DNA of 64,000 bases from JAJYSO01 sp964579505 (GCA_964579505.1 CAZOGC010000015.1:3003-67002), one strand, 5' to 3'. Positions 7,651 through 16,922 are shown, numbered from the stretch's first letter. Numbers and translations: made by a program. The notes: generated by a model not told the origin, from the letters alone.

Positions 7651-10570
7651 ATAAAGTGATTTCGTCGGTAAAAATAAAGGCCTGCCCATTTGAAGGATAT
7701 CCCGGATGCCATTTGGGCAAAGCGCCGGCTTTTACGGCATGAATTTTCACTGCTTTTACCGATTTATGAACCGGAAAAAACATGCGTTTTATTTTGTTGG
7801 GTTGTTTCTGTTTGATGTTGTGTAATTTGGTTTCGGCTAGTTTTTTAAAGGTTTTTCCATCCGTAGAATAATATACGGTTACGGATTTGGGAAGAAATAT
7901 CCACGACCGCTGACTCTGTAAAAAACCGATGCTTAAACTATCCACATATTTTTTGTGTTTTAGTGTGACGGTAGCAATGACATCGTGGTCATCATATCCT
8001 TGCCAAGTACCCGATCTAAAATCTTTTCCTCCATAAAATCCATCAATAAGGGCATTGTTTCCGCCGGCCCCGTATTGAGTGTAGTATTTGGTGCCTAGTT
8101 GTATACTCAAATTAGGGTCCATTTTGGCAAAATTGGTAGTGTAAGTGGCACTTTTTTGGTTACCGCGCTGTGCATAGATGGTTACATGCGTTGATTTATG
8201 AAGGGTGATAGGATGTGTGTAAGGTTGAAAACTGCTATCATCTAATTTGTAATAAATAGTAGATTGTGGGTCTATGCTATTTAATACAATTTGTGTTTGG
8301 TCTTTAAAAGCCAGTTTGCCTTTTTCAATAAAAGGCACCGGTACAATTAAATGTTGTGTGATGGCTGTTTTAGGTACTGCGTTGTTTGTGGTTCCCCAAG
8401 CGGTAGGATGATCGGTCATTACAAAAGATAGTGTACCGCCATTCATAATATCTTGTTGAGTGATGTAGGTGTATGGATAAGGCTTACCATTTAATGTGGC
8501 AGATTGAATATAAAAGTTTTTGGCAGACACATTGGGTGCATTTACGGTAAACGTTTTTCCGTTTTCTAAGTGAATTTGTGCTTGTTTAAAATGAGGGGTA
8601 CCAATAATATATTGATTAGAGCCGGGGGTAACCGGATAAAACCCAAGGGCGCTAAAGATATACCATGCGCTCATCTGCCCGCAGTCTTCATTTCCCGGAA
8701 TACCATCAGGACTGTTTTTATATAACTGTGAAACAATTTGATGTACGTATTTTTGGGTTTTTGAAGGAGTGTTCACAAAATTGTACATATAGACAATTTG
8801 GTGTGAAGGTTCATTGCCTTGTACGTATTGTCCAATCAAGCCGGTAATATCAGGTTGCTCACGACCGGTAGTCTGAGTTTTTGCAGTAAACAGTGCATCG
8901 AGTTGTTTTTCAAAACTTTTTTTACCTCCATATAAATTAATCAATCCGTTAATGTCTTGGGGTACGTAAAAACTGTATTGCCAAGCGTTGGCTTCGGTAT
9001 AATTAAAATTGACTTCATACGGGTTGAAAGGGCTATACCATGTATTTTCATACCGACCACGCATAAACCGGGTCTGTGGGTCAAATTCATTTTTGTAGTA
9101 CTGAGCTCGCTGAATAAATTTTTGGTAGAGTTTGGTTTTTCCCATGGCTTTAGCCATTTGTGCAATGGTCCAATCGTCATAGGCATACTCAAGTGTTTTA
9201 GAAACTGATTCGCCTTCGTCTTCAACCGGAATAAATCCGTATTTTTTATAAGATTTTAGTCCATAACCGTCTTGCATAGCGGAGTGTACCATGGCTTCTA
9301 ACGCGAGTTGGGTGTTGTAATTTCGAATACCTTTCATATAAGCATCGGCAATTACGGCCACTCCGTGATAGCCAATCATGCAGTGTGTGTAATTGGCGGC
9401 CAAATCCCAAATAGGCATAATTCCTCCTTCTTTATATTTCGCTATAAAAGTTTTGATGAAATCGGTTGTTCTTGCTTGGTCTATGATGGTGAATAGCGGG
9501 TGCTCTGCCCTAAAAGTATCCCATAAGGAGAAAACGGTGTAATAGTTAAAGTCTGCTTGATGTATTTTCATATCCATGCCGCGGTAGCGTCCATCTACAT
9601 CTTGATAGAGGTTAGGGGCAATCATAGCGTGATAGAGTGCCGTATAAAAAACGACTTTATCGTCTTTGTTTTTATTCTTTACAACAATTTTATGCAAGGC
9701 TTTGTTCCATGTTTTTTTAGCTGCATCTTTAACTTGTGCAAAGGTTTTGCCACCTATTTCTGTTTCTAAATTTTTTTTAGCACCGGCAATATCAACCGGA
9801 GAGATACCCATTTTTACAATAACCGGTTTGTTTTGAGGGTTTTTAAATTTCATTACCAGCTTGGTGGGAGTCACGTACTGCGCTTTTTGCTGATTGCGTT
9901 TAGAAAGGTAGTATTTAGCAATGGGTTGCGAGAGTTTAAGGTAGAAAAACAATCGTTGGTCTCGCGCCCATGCGCTAGAAAATCGATACCCGGAGACAGT
10001 TACACTGTCTATTATATTAATTTTGTATTTAAGCAGTTTATCGCGGTGTTCAAGGTCTAAGATTAGGTATTGATTTTTACTACCGGCATACTGATATTTA
10101 TGCACGCCGCTTCGGTATGAGGTAGTGAGGGCCACGTCAATATCAGGGTCATCTAAATGCACTTTATAAAAGCCGGGGTGGGCTATTTCTGTGGCATGTG
10201 AAAAATGTGATCGGTATCCGTCTTTTCCGTCAGCCCCGTTATTAAAAACAAGGTGATTGGTTGGCATTAATAAAAAATCACCATAGTCACTAACTCCGGT
10301 TCCGCTTAAATGCGTGTGCGAAAAGCCGTAGATGTATTGATCGGTGTAGTGATAACCCGAACAGCCATCCCAACCTTTCAAGCGCGTGTCGGGGCTTAGT
10401 TGCATCATTCCAAAAGGCATGGTAGCGCCGGGGTAGGTGTGCCCATGTCCGCCGGTACCAATAAAAGGGTTTACAAATTGGGTGAGGTCTGTATTGCTTT
10501 CTTGGGCGCTACTATTAAGAGAAAAAAGCAGTAGCATGCAGAAAAGCGTAGTTTTTACGGATGAAATCAT
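7637..10570 (-). CDS. GH92 exo-alpha-mannosidase, secreted
   Basis: Calcium-dependent inverting exo-alpha-mannosidase that trims mannose from high-mannose N-glycans or yeast mannan. A signal peptide (cleavage after NSSAQ) is followed by the family signature FVNPFIGTGGHGHTYPGAT. The block GESVSKTLEYAYDDW lies near residue 450 and the catalytic-Glu region GIPGNEDCGQMSAWY near 625. Beyond about residue 740 it carries extra beta-rich sequence: a chitobiase-C-like segment (STIYYKLDDSSFQPYT) and an F5/8-type lectin-like tail. At 977 residues it is longer than the common 740-790 because of these added domains. It is the middle gene of the GH2-GH92-transporter run. Confidence 0.95.
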   Translation of the reverse strand: MISSVKTTLFCMLLLFSLNSSAQESNTDLTQFVNPFIGTGGHGHTYPGATMPFGMMQLSPDTRLKGWDGCSGYHYTDQYIYGFSHTHLSGTGVSDYGDFLLMPTNHLVFNNGADGKDGYRSHFSHATEIAHPGFYKVHLDDPDIDVALTTSYRSGVHKYQYAGSKNQYLILDLEHRDKLLKYKINIIDSVTVSGYRFSSAWARDQRLFFYLKLSQPIAKYYLSKRNQQKAQYVTPTKLVMKFKNPQNKPVIVKMGISPVDIAGAKKNLETEIGGKTFAQVKDAAKKTWNKALHKIVVKNKNKDDKVVFYTALYHAMIAPNLYQDVDGRYRGMDMKIHQADFNYYTVFSLWDTFRAEHPLFTIIDQARTTDFIKTFIAKYKEGGIMPIWDLAANYTHCMIGYHGVAVIADAYMKGIRNYNTQLALEAMVHSAMQDGYGLKSYKKYGFIPVEDEGESVSKTLEYAYDDWTIAQMAKAMGKTKLYQKFIQRAQYYKNEFDPQTRFMRGRYENTWYSPFNPYEVNFNYTEANAWQYSFYVPQDINGLINLYGGKKSFEKQLDALFTAKTQTTGREQPDITGLIGQYVQGNEPSHQIVYMYNFVNTPSKTQKYVHQIVSQLYKNSPDGIPGNEDCGQMSAWYIFSALGFYPVTPGSNQYIIGTPHFKQAQIHLENGKTFTVNAPNVSAKNFYIQSATLNGKPYPYTYITQQDIMNGGTLSFVMTDHPTAWGTTNNAVPKTAITQHLIVPVPFIEKGKLAFKDQTQIVLNSIDPQSTIYYKLDDSSFQPYTHPITLHKSTHVTIYAQRGNQKSATYTTNFAKMDPNLSIQLGTKYYTQYGAGGNNALIDGFYGGKDFRSGTWQGYDDHDVIATVTLKHKKYVDSLSIGFLQSQRSWIFLPKSVTVYYSTDGKTFKKLAETKLHNIKQKQPNKIKRMFFPVHKSVKAVKIHAVKAGALPKWHPGYPSNGQAFIFTDEITLYEKE

Positions 10571-10643
10571 AAAGAAGAGGAATTTTTATACGCTCTAAAT
10601 ATACGCGAACTCATAAAAACAGCCTAGTAATCTGGATTGAAAT

Positions 10644-13160
10644 CTACTGATTTAAAAAATTGTGGGTTGAAGCTTTTGGGTGCATCGTATTCCAGAGGCT
10701 CATAATTGTTATGTTTTCTAGGGGTTTAGTAAGGGTGATAATTCGTTTTTGATGGGGTAGTAAGTCGAAGAAGTTATCGCTGAAATGGGTATTGCCTATC
10801 AAGTAAATATTTTTTGCTAACACATCTGTTGAAACTTCGATTTTATAGGGCGATACGTGTTTTAAAGTGATATGAGGTTGTAAAAGTTGAAGGTTTTTAG
10901 GACGAACAAAATAGTGAAGGTTGTGGGCTATAATTTTTCCGTTGGTATCTACTAATTGCATTTGTAGCACTACGCGACTTGTATCCGCTTTTCCTATAAC
11001 TTTTTGAAGTGAAATAGTCTCGTTTTTTAAAACAGTTTTTAGGGTGTCTTTAGAAAAGTTAAGTGTAAGATGGTTTAATTTTTTACCGGTAAAGTTTAAT
11101 AGGGTGAGTTGTACTTTGGGATGCGGAAAACTTTTTAAGGCATCATTTATCAGGTAAAAATGAAGTTTTTGAGCTTTGGGATAAGCCAAGATAGCTTGTG
11201 GGGCAAAACTACGCTTAGCTTGATAAAACATAGCTTTCCAATGCCCGGTGTAGTCTATTCCTGACCACGAAGTTACCGGCCAGCAATCATTGAGCTGCCA
11301 AAGAAGGCTTCCCATATTGTAGGGTTTGTGTCTTCTGTGCGCAGTTATAGCAATGCGCATGCCACGCGCTTGTAGTAATTGTGAAACATAATCATAGGCT
11401 ATAAAATTTTTAGGAATGACATAATCTCTAGCCATGTACTCCTGAATTAATTGCCAGCCCCTGTCGTGTTTTTGATGGTATCGTATTACAGAGTTTTCTA
11501 ATCGTAGCTGTGGTTTTTTAGAAAACATGGCTTTAATATTGGCTATGCTCGGCATTCCTTGAAATCCGTATTCAGACATAAACCGTCCCACTCTTTGGTT
11601 GTACACCGTAAAAGGTTGATTGCCCCACCAAACCCCCCAATAATGAGAATCGCCTTGTTGTAAACTTTCTGCATGCCCCCAGCCAATAGAAGGAGATGAA
11701 GGCCAATAATTGTATGCGTTTTTAGGTATAATTTTAGCTAATGTGGCCGGAATGAGTTGATTAAACAGTTTGTGATAATCTTCCCAAACTTTAAGCGAAT
11801 CGGCTGTGGTGTAATGAAATTTTTGTTGATACCCCCAATTCACAATTGCTTCGTGTATTTCGTTATTGCCGCACCACAAGGCTATACAAGGGTGATTTTG
11901 AAGCCGCTCAACTTGATAAGTAATTTCTTTTTTTACATTATTAAGGAAGGAAGAGTCAGCAGGATAAAAGCTGCTGGTAAACATAAAATCTTGCCACACC
12001 AAGATTCCATTTTTATCGCATGCTGTATAAAAAGCATTTTTTTCATACACGCCACCGCCCCAAACGCGAATCATATTCATGTGAGCCGCTTTAACAGCTT
12101 GTATCAGCCGCTGGTATTTTGCTTTGGTTACACGGGGCAGAAAACTATCACCCGGAATCCAATTTACTCCTTTGGCATACAGCGGATGCCCATTTACTTT
12201 AAAATAAAAGGATTTACCGTAGGCGTCTTTTTTTTGAATGAGTTGAACGGTACGAAAACCGTGATATAACTGTTTGGTGTCGAGTAGTGTGTGTTGATGA
12301 TATAGCTGTAGTGTAAAATAATATAAATAAGGTTTTCCCCAGCCATTGGGTTGCCAGCGTATTGGTTTTTTTAGGGTTAGTGGCAACTCGATGGTATTAA
12401 AACCCTGATGTAGCTGAACCTGTTGCGTGTTGTTTTTTAGTTTTAAAGTATAAATGCCCGGTTGACTTACTTTTAGGTGTGTTTTAAAAACCAATTGCCC
12501 AATAGAATCTGTAAGGATGGGTTGGTTGATTTGTACGTTCTTAATTTTAGCAGCATTCCAAAAATCAAGGTATAAATCTTTCCAAATACCTACGGTTACC
12601 AACCGCGGCCCCCAATCCCAGCCAAATTGATATTGTGCCTTTCTAATAAACGATCGTGGTGATTCCGGAGTTTGAAAAGGAACTTTTTGGGCTAATTCCA
12701 TCCCTACTTTTATAGTGGATTTAAAGCAGATAAGCAAGGTATTTTGACCGACTTGTAATAGTTTTTTTACCGGAACTTGCCATTGGCGAAACATGTTGTT
12801 AGCCGTTAAAATTTGCGTACCATTTAAGAAAACTTGTGCAAAGGTGTCTAACCCATCAAAAACTAAATTGATGTGTTCATTTTCTAATTCTTTAGTTGTT
12901 AGTGTAAAATGTGTTTGGTAATCCCAATCTTTTTTTTCAACCCATTGTACTTTCTTTTCGTTTTCATCTAAAAAAGGGTTTGGAATAAGGTGATTGGCTA
13001 AAAGATCAGTATGTACGGTACCCGGAACCGTAGCCGGATGCCAACCAGTCTTTGTAGCGTCTTTAAATTGCCAGTTGGTTTTATTGAGGCTACGTTGATA
13101 ATGCTGAGCCGCACATGGCCAGGTTATGATAAGAAATAAGGAGATTAAAAAATAACGCAT
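10644..13160 (-). CDS. GH2 beta-mannosidase, secreted
   Basis: Retaining beta-mannosidase that would release the beta-linked mannose of the N-glycan core or mannan ends. Met at 13160 starts a good signal peptide (MRYFLISLFLIITWPCAAQ); the 30 upstream codons look non-coding. The jelly-roll part contains GWDWGPRLVTVGIW. The (beta/alpha)8 part has the acid/base WCGNNEIHEA (Glu near 434) and the nucleophile MSEYGFQG (Glu near 530). A C-terminal beta-sandwich completes 838 residues, close to the known size of the beta-mannosidase clade. It leads an operon with GH92 73 bp downstream, so both linkages of the N-glycan mannose core would be attacked together. Confidence 0.93.
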   Translation of the reverse strand: MRYFLISLFLIITWPCAAQHYQRSLNKTNWQFKDATKTGWHPATVPGTVHTDLLANHLIPNPFLDENEKKVQWVEKKDWDYQTHFTLTTKELENEHINLVFDGLDTFAQVFLNGTQILTANNMFRQWQVPVKKLLQVGQNTLLICFKSTIKVGMELAQKVPFQTPESPRSFIRKAQYQFGWDWGPRLVTVGIWKDLYLDFWNAAKIKNVQINQPILTDSIGQLVFKTHLKVSQPGIYTLKLKNNTQQVQLHQGFNTIELPLTLKKPIRWQPNGWGKPYLYYFTLQLYHQHTLLDTKQLYHGFRTVQLIQKKDAYGKSFYFKVNGHPLYAKGVNWIPGDSFLPRVTKAKYQRLIQAVKAAHMNMIRVWGGGVYEKNAFYTACDKNGILVWQDFMFTSSFYPADSSFLNNVKKEITYQVERLQNHPCIALWCGNNEIHEAIVNWGYQQKFHYTTADSLKVWEDYHKLFNQLIPATLAKIIPKNAYNYWPSSPSIGWGHAESLQQGDSHYWGVWWGNQPFTVYNQRVGRFMSEYGFQGMPSIANIKAMFSKKPQLRLENSVIRYHQKHDRGWQLIQEYMARDYVIPKNFIAYDYVSQLLQARGMRIAITAHRRHKPYNMGSLLWQLNDCWPVTSWSGIDYTGHWKAMFYQAKRSFAPQAILAYPKAQKLHFYLINDALKSFPHPKVQLTLLNFTGKKLNHLTLNFSKDTLKTVLKNETISLQKVIGKADTSRVVLQMQLVDTNGKIIAHNLHYFVRPKNLQLLQPHITLKHVSPYKIEVSTDVLAKNIYLIGNTHFSDNFFDLLPHQKRIITLTKPLENITIMSLWNTMHPKASTHNFLNQ

Positions 13161-13199
13161 ATTGGGTAGCTTCTTGTAGGCATAAAGTGATGTCTTTTT

Positions 13200-13207
13200 C
13201 AAAAGTA
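13200..13207 (-). promoter_or_regulatory. Promoter -7 element for the GH2-GH92 operon
   Basis: TACTTTTG on the minus strand fits TAnnTTTG. It lies about 40 bp before the chosen ATG and thereby supports the start at 13160. A TTTTG on the same strand sits 15 bp upstream (13223-13227), a little close for a -33 element. Confidence 0.45.
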
Positions 13208-13260
13208 TAAAAAATACAGAGACAAAAGAGGGGTAGGAGCTAGCAGCCAATAATGAATTT

Positions 13261-13761
13261 TTAAAATAACTGTTTTATAGTTTTCATTACCAAGAACATC
13301 TTTTGGCTATGTGGAAGTTTAACAAATCCAAAGTGAGCAAAAAATTGTTCGGTATTGGCGTCTATAGGTGCTACTACTACCGCAAATGCTCCAATGGTTT
13401 TAGAGGTTTCATAGGCGCGTTTTAAGGCGTCAATTAAAAGAAGACTGCCCAAACCTTGACCCTGTTTAGTTTCTGTTACGGCTATCTTTTCAAGTAGTGT
13501 AATCGGTAAAGCGTTTAAAGAGCGCGGCAATTTACGTTGTATGGTTTTGGGGATGAGCGGCAATGGAATTCGCGCATTGCTAAGGGTGTAGTATCCGGTA
13601 ATTTTTGAGGTGCTTTTTGCGGTAATAACAAAACATGCTTCAAGCCTGCGCACTTGTTCATGTAAGGCATTTTTAAATAAATAGGTGTCTAAGGTAGAGA
13701 TGCCACAACAAAAACCGGATGACTGATGGGTGGCTGATAATAACTGGGTGAGATATTTCAT
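13261..13761 (-). CDS. GNAT acetyltransferase, probable TacT-like toxin
   Basis: N-acetyltransferase of the type II toxin family that acetylates aminoacyl-tRNA and stops translation. Visible are the N-terminal strand (FCCGISTLDTYL), the substrate strand ITGYYTLSNARIPL, the acetyl-CoA loop QGQGLGSLLL near residues 101-110, and AFFAHFGF-type packing (TEQFFAHFGFVKL). At 166 residues it has the usual length. Its ATG overlaps the stop of the DUF1778 antitoxin by 4 bp (ATGA), the standard gene order. The toxin role is inferred from family and partner; a catalytic Tyr, as in TacT, is plausible in the C-terminal part but not assigned. Confidence 0.85.
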   Translation of the reverse strand: MKYLTQLLSATHQSSGFCCGISTLDTYLFKNALHEQVRRLEACFVITAKSTSKITGYYTLSNARIPLPLIPKTIQRKLPRSLNALPITLLEKIAVTETKQGQGLGSLLLIDALKRAYETSKTIGAFAVVVAPIDANTEQFFAHFGFVKLPHSQKMFLVMKTIKQLF

Positions 13762-14051
13762 TTTAAAAACAGATATTCATACTCTTTGGTAGCATCAATT
13801 AAAGAACGATTGGGGGCTTGTGGCATGGTGACTTCATCAAAAAAGGTGGTCTTATCTTCTTCAGAGGCAATAATTTCTTCACGCTTAGCAATAATTTTAT
13901 CGGCTTTTTCATTAACGGCTTGAATAACAAAATCAGTAAGACTTCTATATCCTCCTGAACGTGCAGCGCGTTCAAAATAAGCTTTTTGCGTCTCGGTGAG
14001 TCGCACATCAAAACGTGCCATTTTTGAGGGTGTTGCAGAATCGTTTTTCAT
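13758..14051 (-). CDS. DUF1778 antitoxin, ribbon-helix-helix (TacA-like)
   Basis: Antitoxin and probable autorepressor. The N-terminal RHH is visible as ARFDVRLTETQKAYFERAA, then GYRSLTDFVIQAVNEKADKI. The C-terminal half (from about residue 58) is the extended toxin-wrapping segment. At 97 residues it matches family size. Residues 9-17 give the DNA-binding strand. It precedes and overlaps the GNAT gene. The repeated operator just upstream (14066-14119) fits autoregulation. Confidence 0.87.
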   Translation of the reverse strand: MKNDSATPSKMARFDVRLTETQKAYFERAARSGGYRSLTDFVIQAVNEKADKIIAKREEIIASEEDKTTFFDEVTMPQAPNRSLIDATKEYEYLFLK

Positions 14052-14065
14052 AGGTATAAATATTG

Positions 14066-14119
14066 CGGATGATAGGCGTACAAATATAGACTATATACGG
14101 ATAATAAGCGTACAAAAAT
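14066..14119. promoter_or_regulatory. Operator/promoter of the DUF1778-GNAT module
   Basis: Two 22-bp direct repeats, 14066-14087 and 14098-14119, sharing CGGAT-ATA-GCGTACAAA-AT with three mismatches. Their start points are 32 bp apart, about three helical turns. The minus-strand -7 element TATATTTG (14081-14088) overlaps the first repeat, so a protein bound to the repeats would cover the promoter. Confidence 0.6.
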
Positions 14120-14423
14120 AAGCACTTGATCAAAAAAGCATGTGAACTTTTTTGAAAGCTTTGTTTTGTGAATAAAGATGCTGTAAAACCGATTAAATTT
14201 AAGGAAGTAAATTGTGGGTTTCTAAAAGGTGCTAACACCAATTGCAATTATTTTTAATGAATAATAACAAACTGATAGCTAGTTTTTTATAAAATATTCT
14301 TATTGAATTTAATCAGATTTATTTGCCTGAATAAAAATCCCTGTACTTTCGATTTTCTCAAAGCCATTTAAAAATTGTGAACAAGAAACGGGAATGTATA
14401 ATAGGAAAAATAAAAGCCGTAAA
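14120..14423. other. Intergenic spacer between the TA module and the TonB receptor
   Basis: AT-rich, about 300 bp between divergent genes. A minus-strand reading frame of 79 codons overlaps the antitoxin start and looks spurious. TACTTTCG (14344-14351) is one mismatch from a -7 element for the receptor. Nothing else was recognised. Confidence 0.5.
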
Positions 14424-16331
14424 ATGAAAAATAAAACGCTTAAAACTAAAAATTGGTTTAGAACGTTACTTTGTGGGACACTTGCTTTTGCCGGAATAAC
14501 CGGATATGCTCAGCAAGATAGTTTATATACAAAGCGTTTAGACGAGGTGATTATTCAAAACAATCGCTTACAAATTCCGTATGCAAAACAAAATCATGCC
14601 ATTACGGTACTTGACCGAAAAATGATTCAGGCCATGCCGGTACATTCGGTAAATGACTTGTTAAATTATGTGGCGGGAATAGATGTTAGAGAACGAGGAG
14701 TGATGGGAGCTCAGGCAGATATCGGTATAAATGGAGGCACTTTTGATGAAACATTAATCTTACTAAATGGTGTAAAAATAATCGATCCGGAAACCGGACA
14801 CCTTATGATGAACTTACCATTTAATTTAAGCGATGTGCAACGCATAGAAATTTTAAAAGGGCCGGCTGCTAGTGCTTATGGGGTAAATGCTATTAATGGA
14901 GCTATTAATATTGTGACCAGGCAGCCTAATAAAACAGGAGTAACGGCTCATCTATACACGGGCTCATCTTTTAAACGAGATACCGTAAACAATCATGTAT
15001 ATGCAGGACTGGGAGTAGAGGCTTCGGCGAGTGTGACTACAGAAAAAACAAAACAATACCTTTCTATAGGTACGGTTCAATCAAATGGATATAGGCACAA
15101 TACCGATATAGACACCAAGAAAATATTTTATACGAATAAACTGCAAGTAAGAAAGGGGAGTGCAATTGACATGATGGCCGGGTATATTTCAAATGATTTT
15201 GGAGCAAATGGCTTTTTTGCTGCTCCGGTTGATGTAGAGTCTAAAGAAAAGGTGCAAACTACGCTTGCTGCTATTAAAGGTACGATAAAACTATCTGATG
15301 CGTGGACTTTACGACCAGGGGTAAGCTATCGCTATAATTTTGACCACTATATTTTGGACCGTTTTCACCCTGAAAAGTATGAGAACAAGCACTATATGAA
15401 CAGTATAGATGTTACTATAAATAATACGGTAAAAACGAGTTTTGGGGTATTGGGCTTTGGAATAGCTTATAGAAATGATGCCATAACCAGTAATAGTTTA
15501 GGAAAACATTCGCGTAATAACTGGGGTGTTTTTGGAAATTATGGTTTGCATTTTTTAGAAAAAATGTCTGTTAATGCCGGGGTGTATGCCAATTATAATC
15601 CGGATTATGGGTGGGACATTATGCCCTCTGTAGATGTGGGCTATCAACTTACTAAACAGCTGCGCATATATGCCAATGCCGGAACGGGAATGCGTCTACC
15701 TACTTATATAGACCTGTATTATGTGGGACCGGTAAACAAAGGATATGTAGGGATTAAACCTGAAAAATCTTGGCAGGCTTCGTTGGGTACCAAATACAAC
15801 ACCGGAAGGTTGCGTGTTACCGCTGAATATTTCTTTAGGCAAACCAATGATTTTATTGATTGGGTAAAGAACAACTTAGATGATCCATGGCAATCGCGTA
15901 ATTATACTCGAGTAGATATGAATGGAATTGCTTTAACCGCTAATTATGTTTTGTTGCCTTATAGCCAAGCTTCAAGAGTGGGATTAAAAGCTAAATTAGC
16001 CTACACCTATCTTAACCCCAAAACAGAAGGCTCAGGAAGTTATACGTATTCGCATTATGCCTTAGATAATCTAAAACACCAACTTACCGGAACGTTTAAC
16101 ATACAATTTTTAAATCGATTTAATCTTACAATAGGAGGAACCTATGAAAAACGAGTAACGGGTAAAGATTATTTGCTGTTAGCTACTCGATTGAGTGCCC
16201 GGTTTAAGGCCTTTGAGGTATATGCAGATATAGACAACCTTACCAATGTAAATTATGTCGAAGCAGGCGCGGTGCCCTTGCCCGGACGATGGGTTTCTGT
16301 GGGACTTAAATGGCACTGGTGGAAATCGTAA
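14424..16331 (+). CDS. TonB-dependent outer-membrane receptor, BtuB-like
   Basis: Energy-coupled outer-membrane importer of a scarce ligand, probably a corrinoid or ferric chelate. After the signal peptide (ending ITGYAQQ) comes a TonB-box-like segment (LDEVIIQNN). The plug domain then follows: SVNDLLNYVAGIDVRERG, and the hallmark RIEILKGPAASAYGVNAINGAINIVT. The rest is a 22-strand barrel ending in aromatic-rich WVSVGLKWHWWKS. About 635 residues, the small BtuB/FepA-like size without a CarboxypepD domain. An upstream in-frame ATG at 14394 would add ten basic residues; 14424 gives the cleaner signal peptide. No cobalamin gene lies nearby, so the ligand is open. Confidence 0.87.
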   Translation: MKNKTLKTKNWFRTLLCGTLAFAGITGYAQQDSLYTKRLDEVIIQNNRLQIPYAKQNHAITVLDRKMIQAMPVHSVNDLLNYVAGIDVRERGVMGAQADIGINGGTFDETLILLNGVKIIDPETGHLMMNLPFNLSDVQRIEILKGPAASAYGVNAINGAINIVTRQPNKTGVTAHLYTGSSFKRDTVNNHVYAGLGVEASASVTTEKTKQYLSIGTVQSNGYRHNTDIDTKKIFYTNKLQVRKGSAIDMMAGYISNDFGANGFFAAPVDVESKEKVQTTLAAIKGTIKLSDAWTLRPGVSYRYNFDHYILDRFHPEKYENKHYMNSIDVTINNTVKTSFGVLGFGIAYRNDAITSNSLGKHSRNNWGVFGNYGLHFLEKMSVNAGVYANYNPDYGWDIMPSVDVGYQLTKQLRIYANAGTGMRLPTYIDLYYVGPVNKGYVGIKPEKSWQASLGTKYNTGRLRVTAEYFFRQTNDFIDWVKNNLDDPWQSRNYTRVDMNGIALTANYVLLPYSQASRVGLKAKLAYTYLNPKTEGSGSYTYSHYALDNLKHQLTGTFNIQFLNRFNLTIGGTYEKRVTGKDYLLLATRLSARFKAFEVYADIDNLTNVNYVEAGAVPLPGRWVSVGLKWHWWKS

Positions 16332-16342
16332 AGGTTTTGTCT

Positions 16343-16360
16343 ACCTTGGGGGACCAAGGT
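16343..16360 (+). terminator. Hairpin after the TonB receptor gene
   Basis: Stem ACCTTGG/CCAAGGT with loop GGGA, 11 bp after the stop, followed by a short pyrimidine run (TCCTTTTC). The T run is imperfect. Confidence 0.5.
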
Positions 16361-16394
16361 TCCTTTTCTATAAATAGTTTGAAGAAAACCCCTT

Positions 16395-16811
16395 TTACTC
16401 CTGATTTGCAACTTTTTCAGAATCATTTCCGGAAAAATCCGGTTTTATAATGGAAGACGTTTTTGTATCACTCGCGATATCAAATACTTTGGAAAGTAAC
16501 TGAGTCTCATTTTTAAAGAGTGATTTTTTTAAGGATTGCATTTCGTGCTCCATACTTTTTCTCACGATTTTCTTTAATTCTTCGGTAAACGAAAAGTTAA
16601 AGAACTTTTTATACAGAAAAATATGGTTGGAAATGGTCACCTTATCATCAGAAATACAAATATAAATCTGATTGTTTTCGTCAATTATAAAAAACTCATC
16701 AGAGATAGGGGAAATTAGTTTTTTGATACTTTCCTTTTCCGAATATTGAACAATGATGTCCTTTACATACTGCGCATCCTCCGTTAATTCTTTTTTCCTA
16801 AATGAAAGCAT
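16395..16811 (-). CDS. Unknown cytosolic protein, 138 residues
   Basis: Not recognised. No signal peptide or membrane segment. It starts MLSFRKKELTEDAQYVKDII; a central part DEFFIIDENNQIYICISDDKVTISNHIFLY looks like alternating beta strands; residues 80-120 are helical and lysine-rich; the tail is acidic/polar (SGNDSEKVANQE). It stands alone between the receptor and the tRNAs. Composition resembles the neighbours and the reading frame is unbroken, so it is probably a real gene of narrow distribution. Confidence 0.6.
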   Translation of the reverse strand: MLSFRKKELTEDAQYVKDIIVQYSEKESIKKLISPISDEFFIIDENNQIYICISDDKVTISNHIFLYKKFFNFSFTEELKKIVRKSMEHEMQSLKKSLFKNETQLLSKVFDIASDTKTSSIIKPDFSGNDSEKVANQE

Positions 16812-16922
16812 TTTATATATATTTAGTTCAAGGAAACATTATGGTCTCCTTTTATTAATTTAGAAACAAAAATTTCAATAAAGTCACTTTTTTTTGATGA
16901 ATTTATGTAAAATAATATATAA

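Noticed and set aside
11757..12269. A 170-codon plus-strand reading frame
   Set aside because: It lies antisense inside the GH2 beta-mannosidase, whose catalytic motifs are on the other strand; the composition is Phe/Ile-rich shadow sequence.
14008..14247. A 79-codon minus-strand reading frame upstream of the antitoxin
   Set aside because: It overlaps the antitoxin start and the operator repeats, and shows no protein-like pattern.
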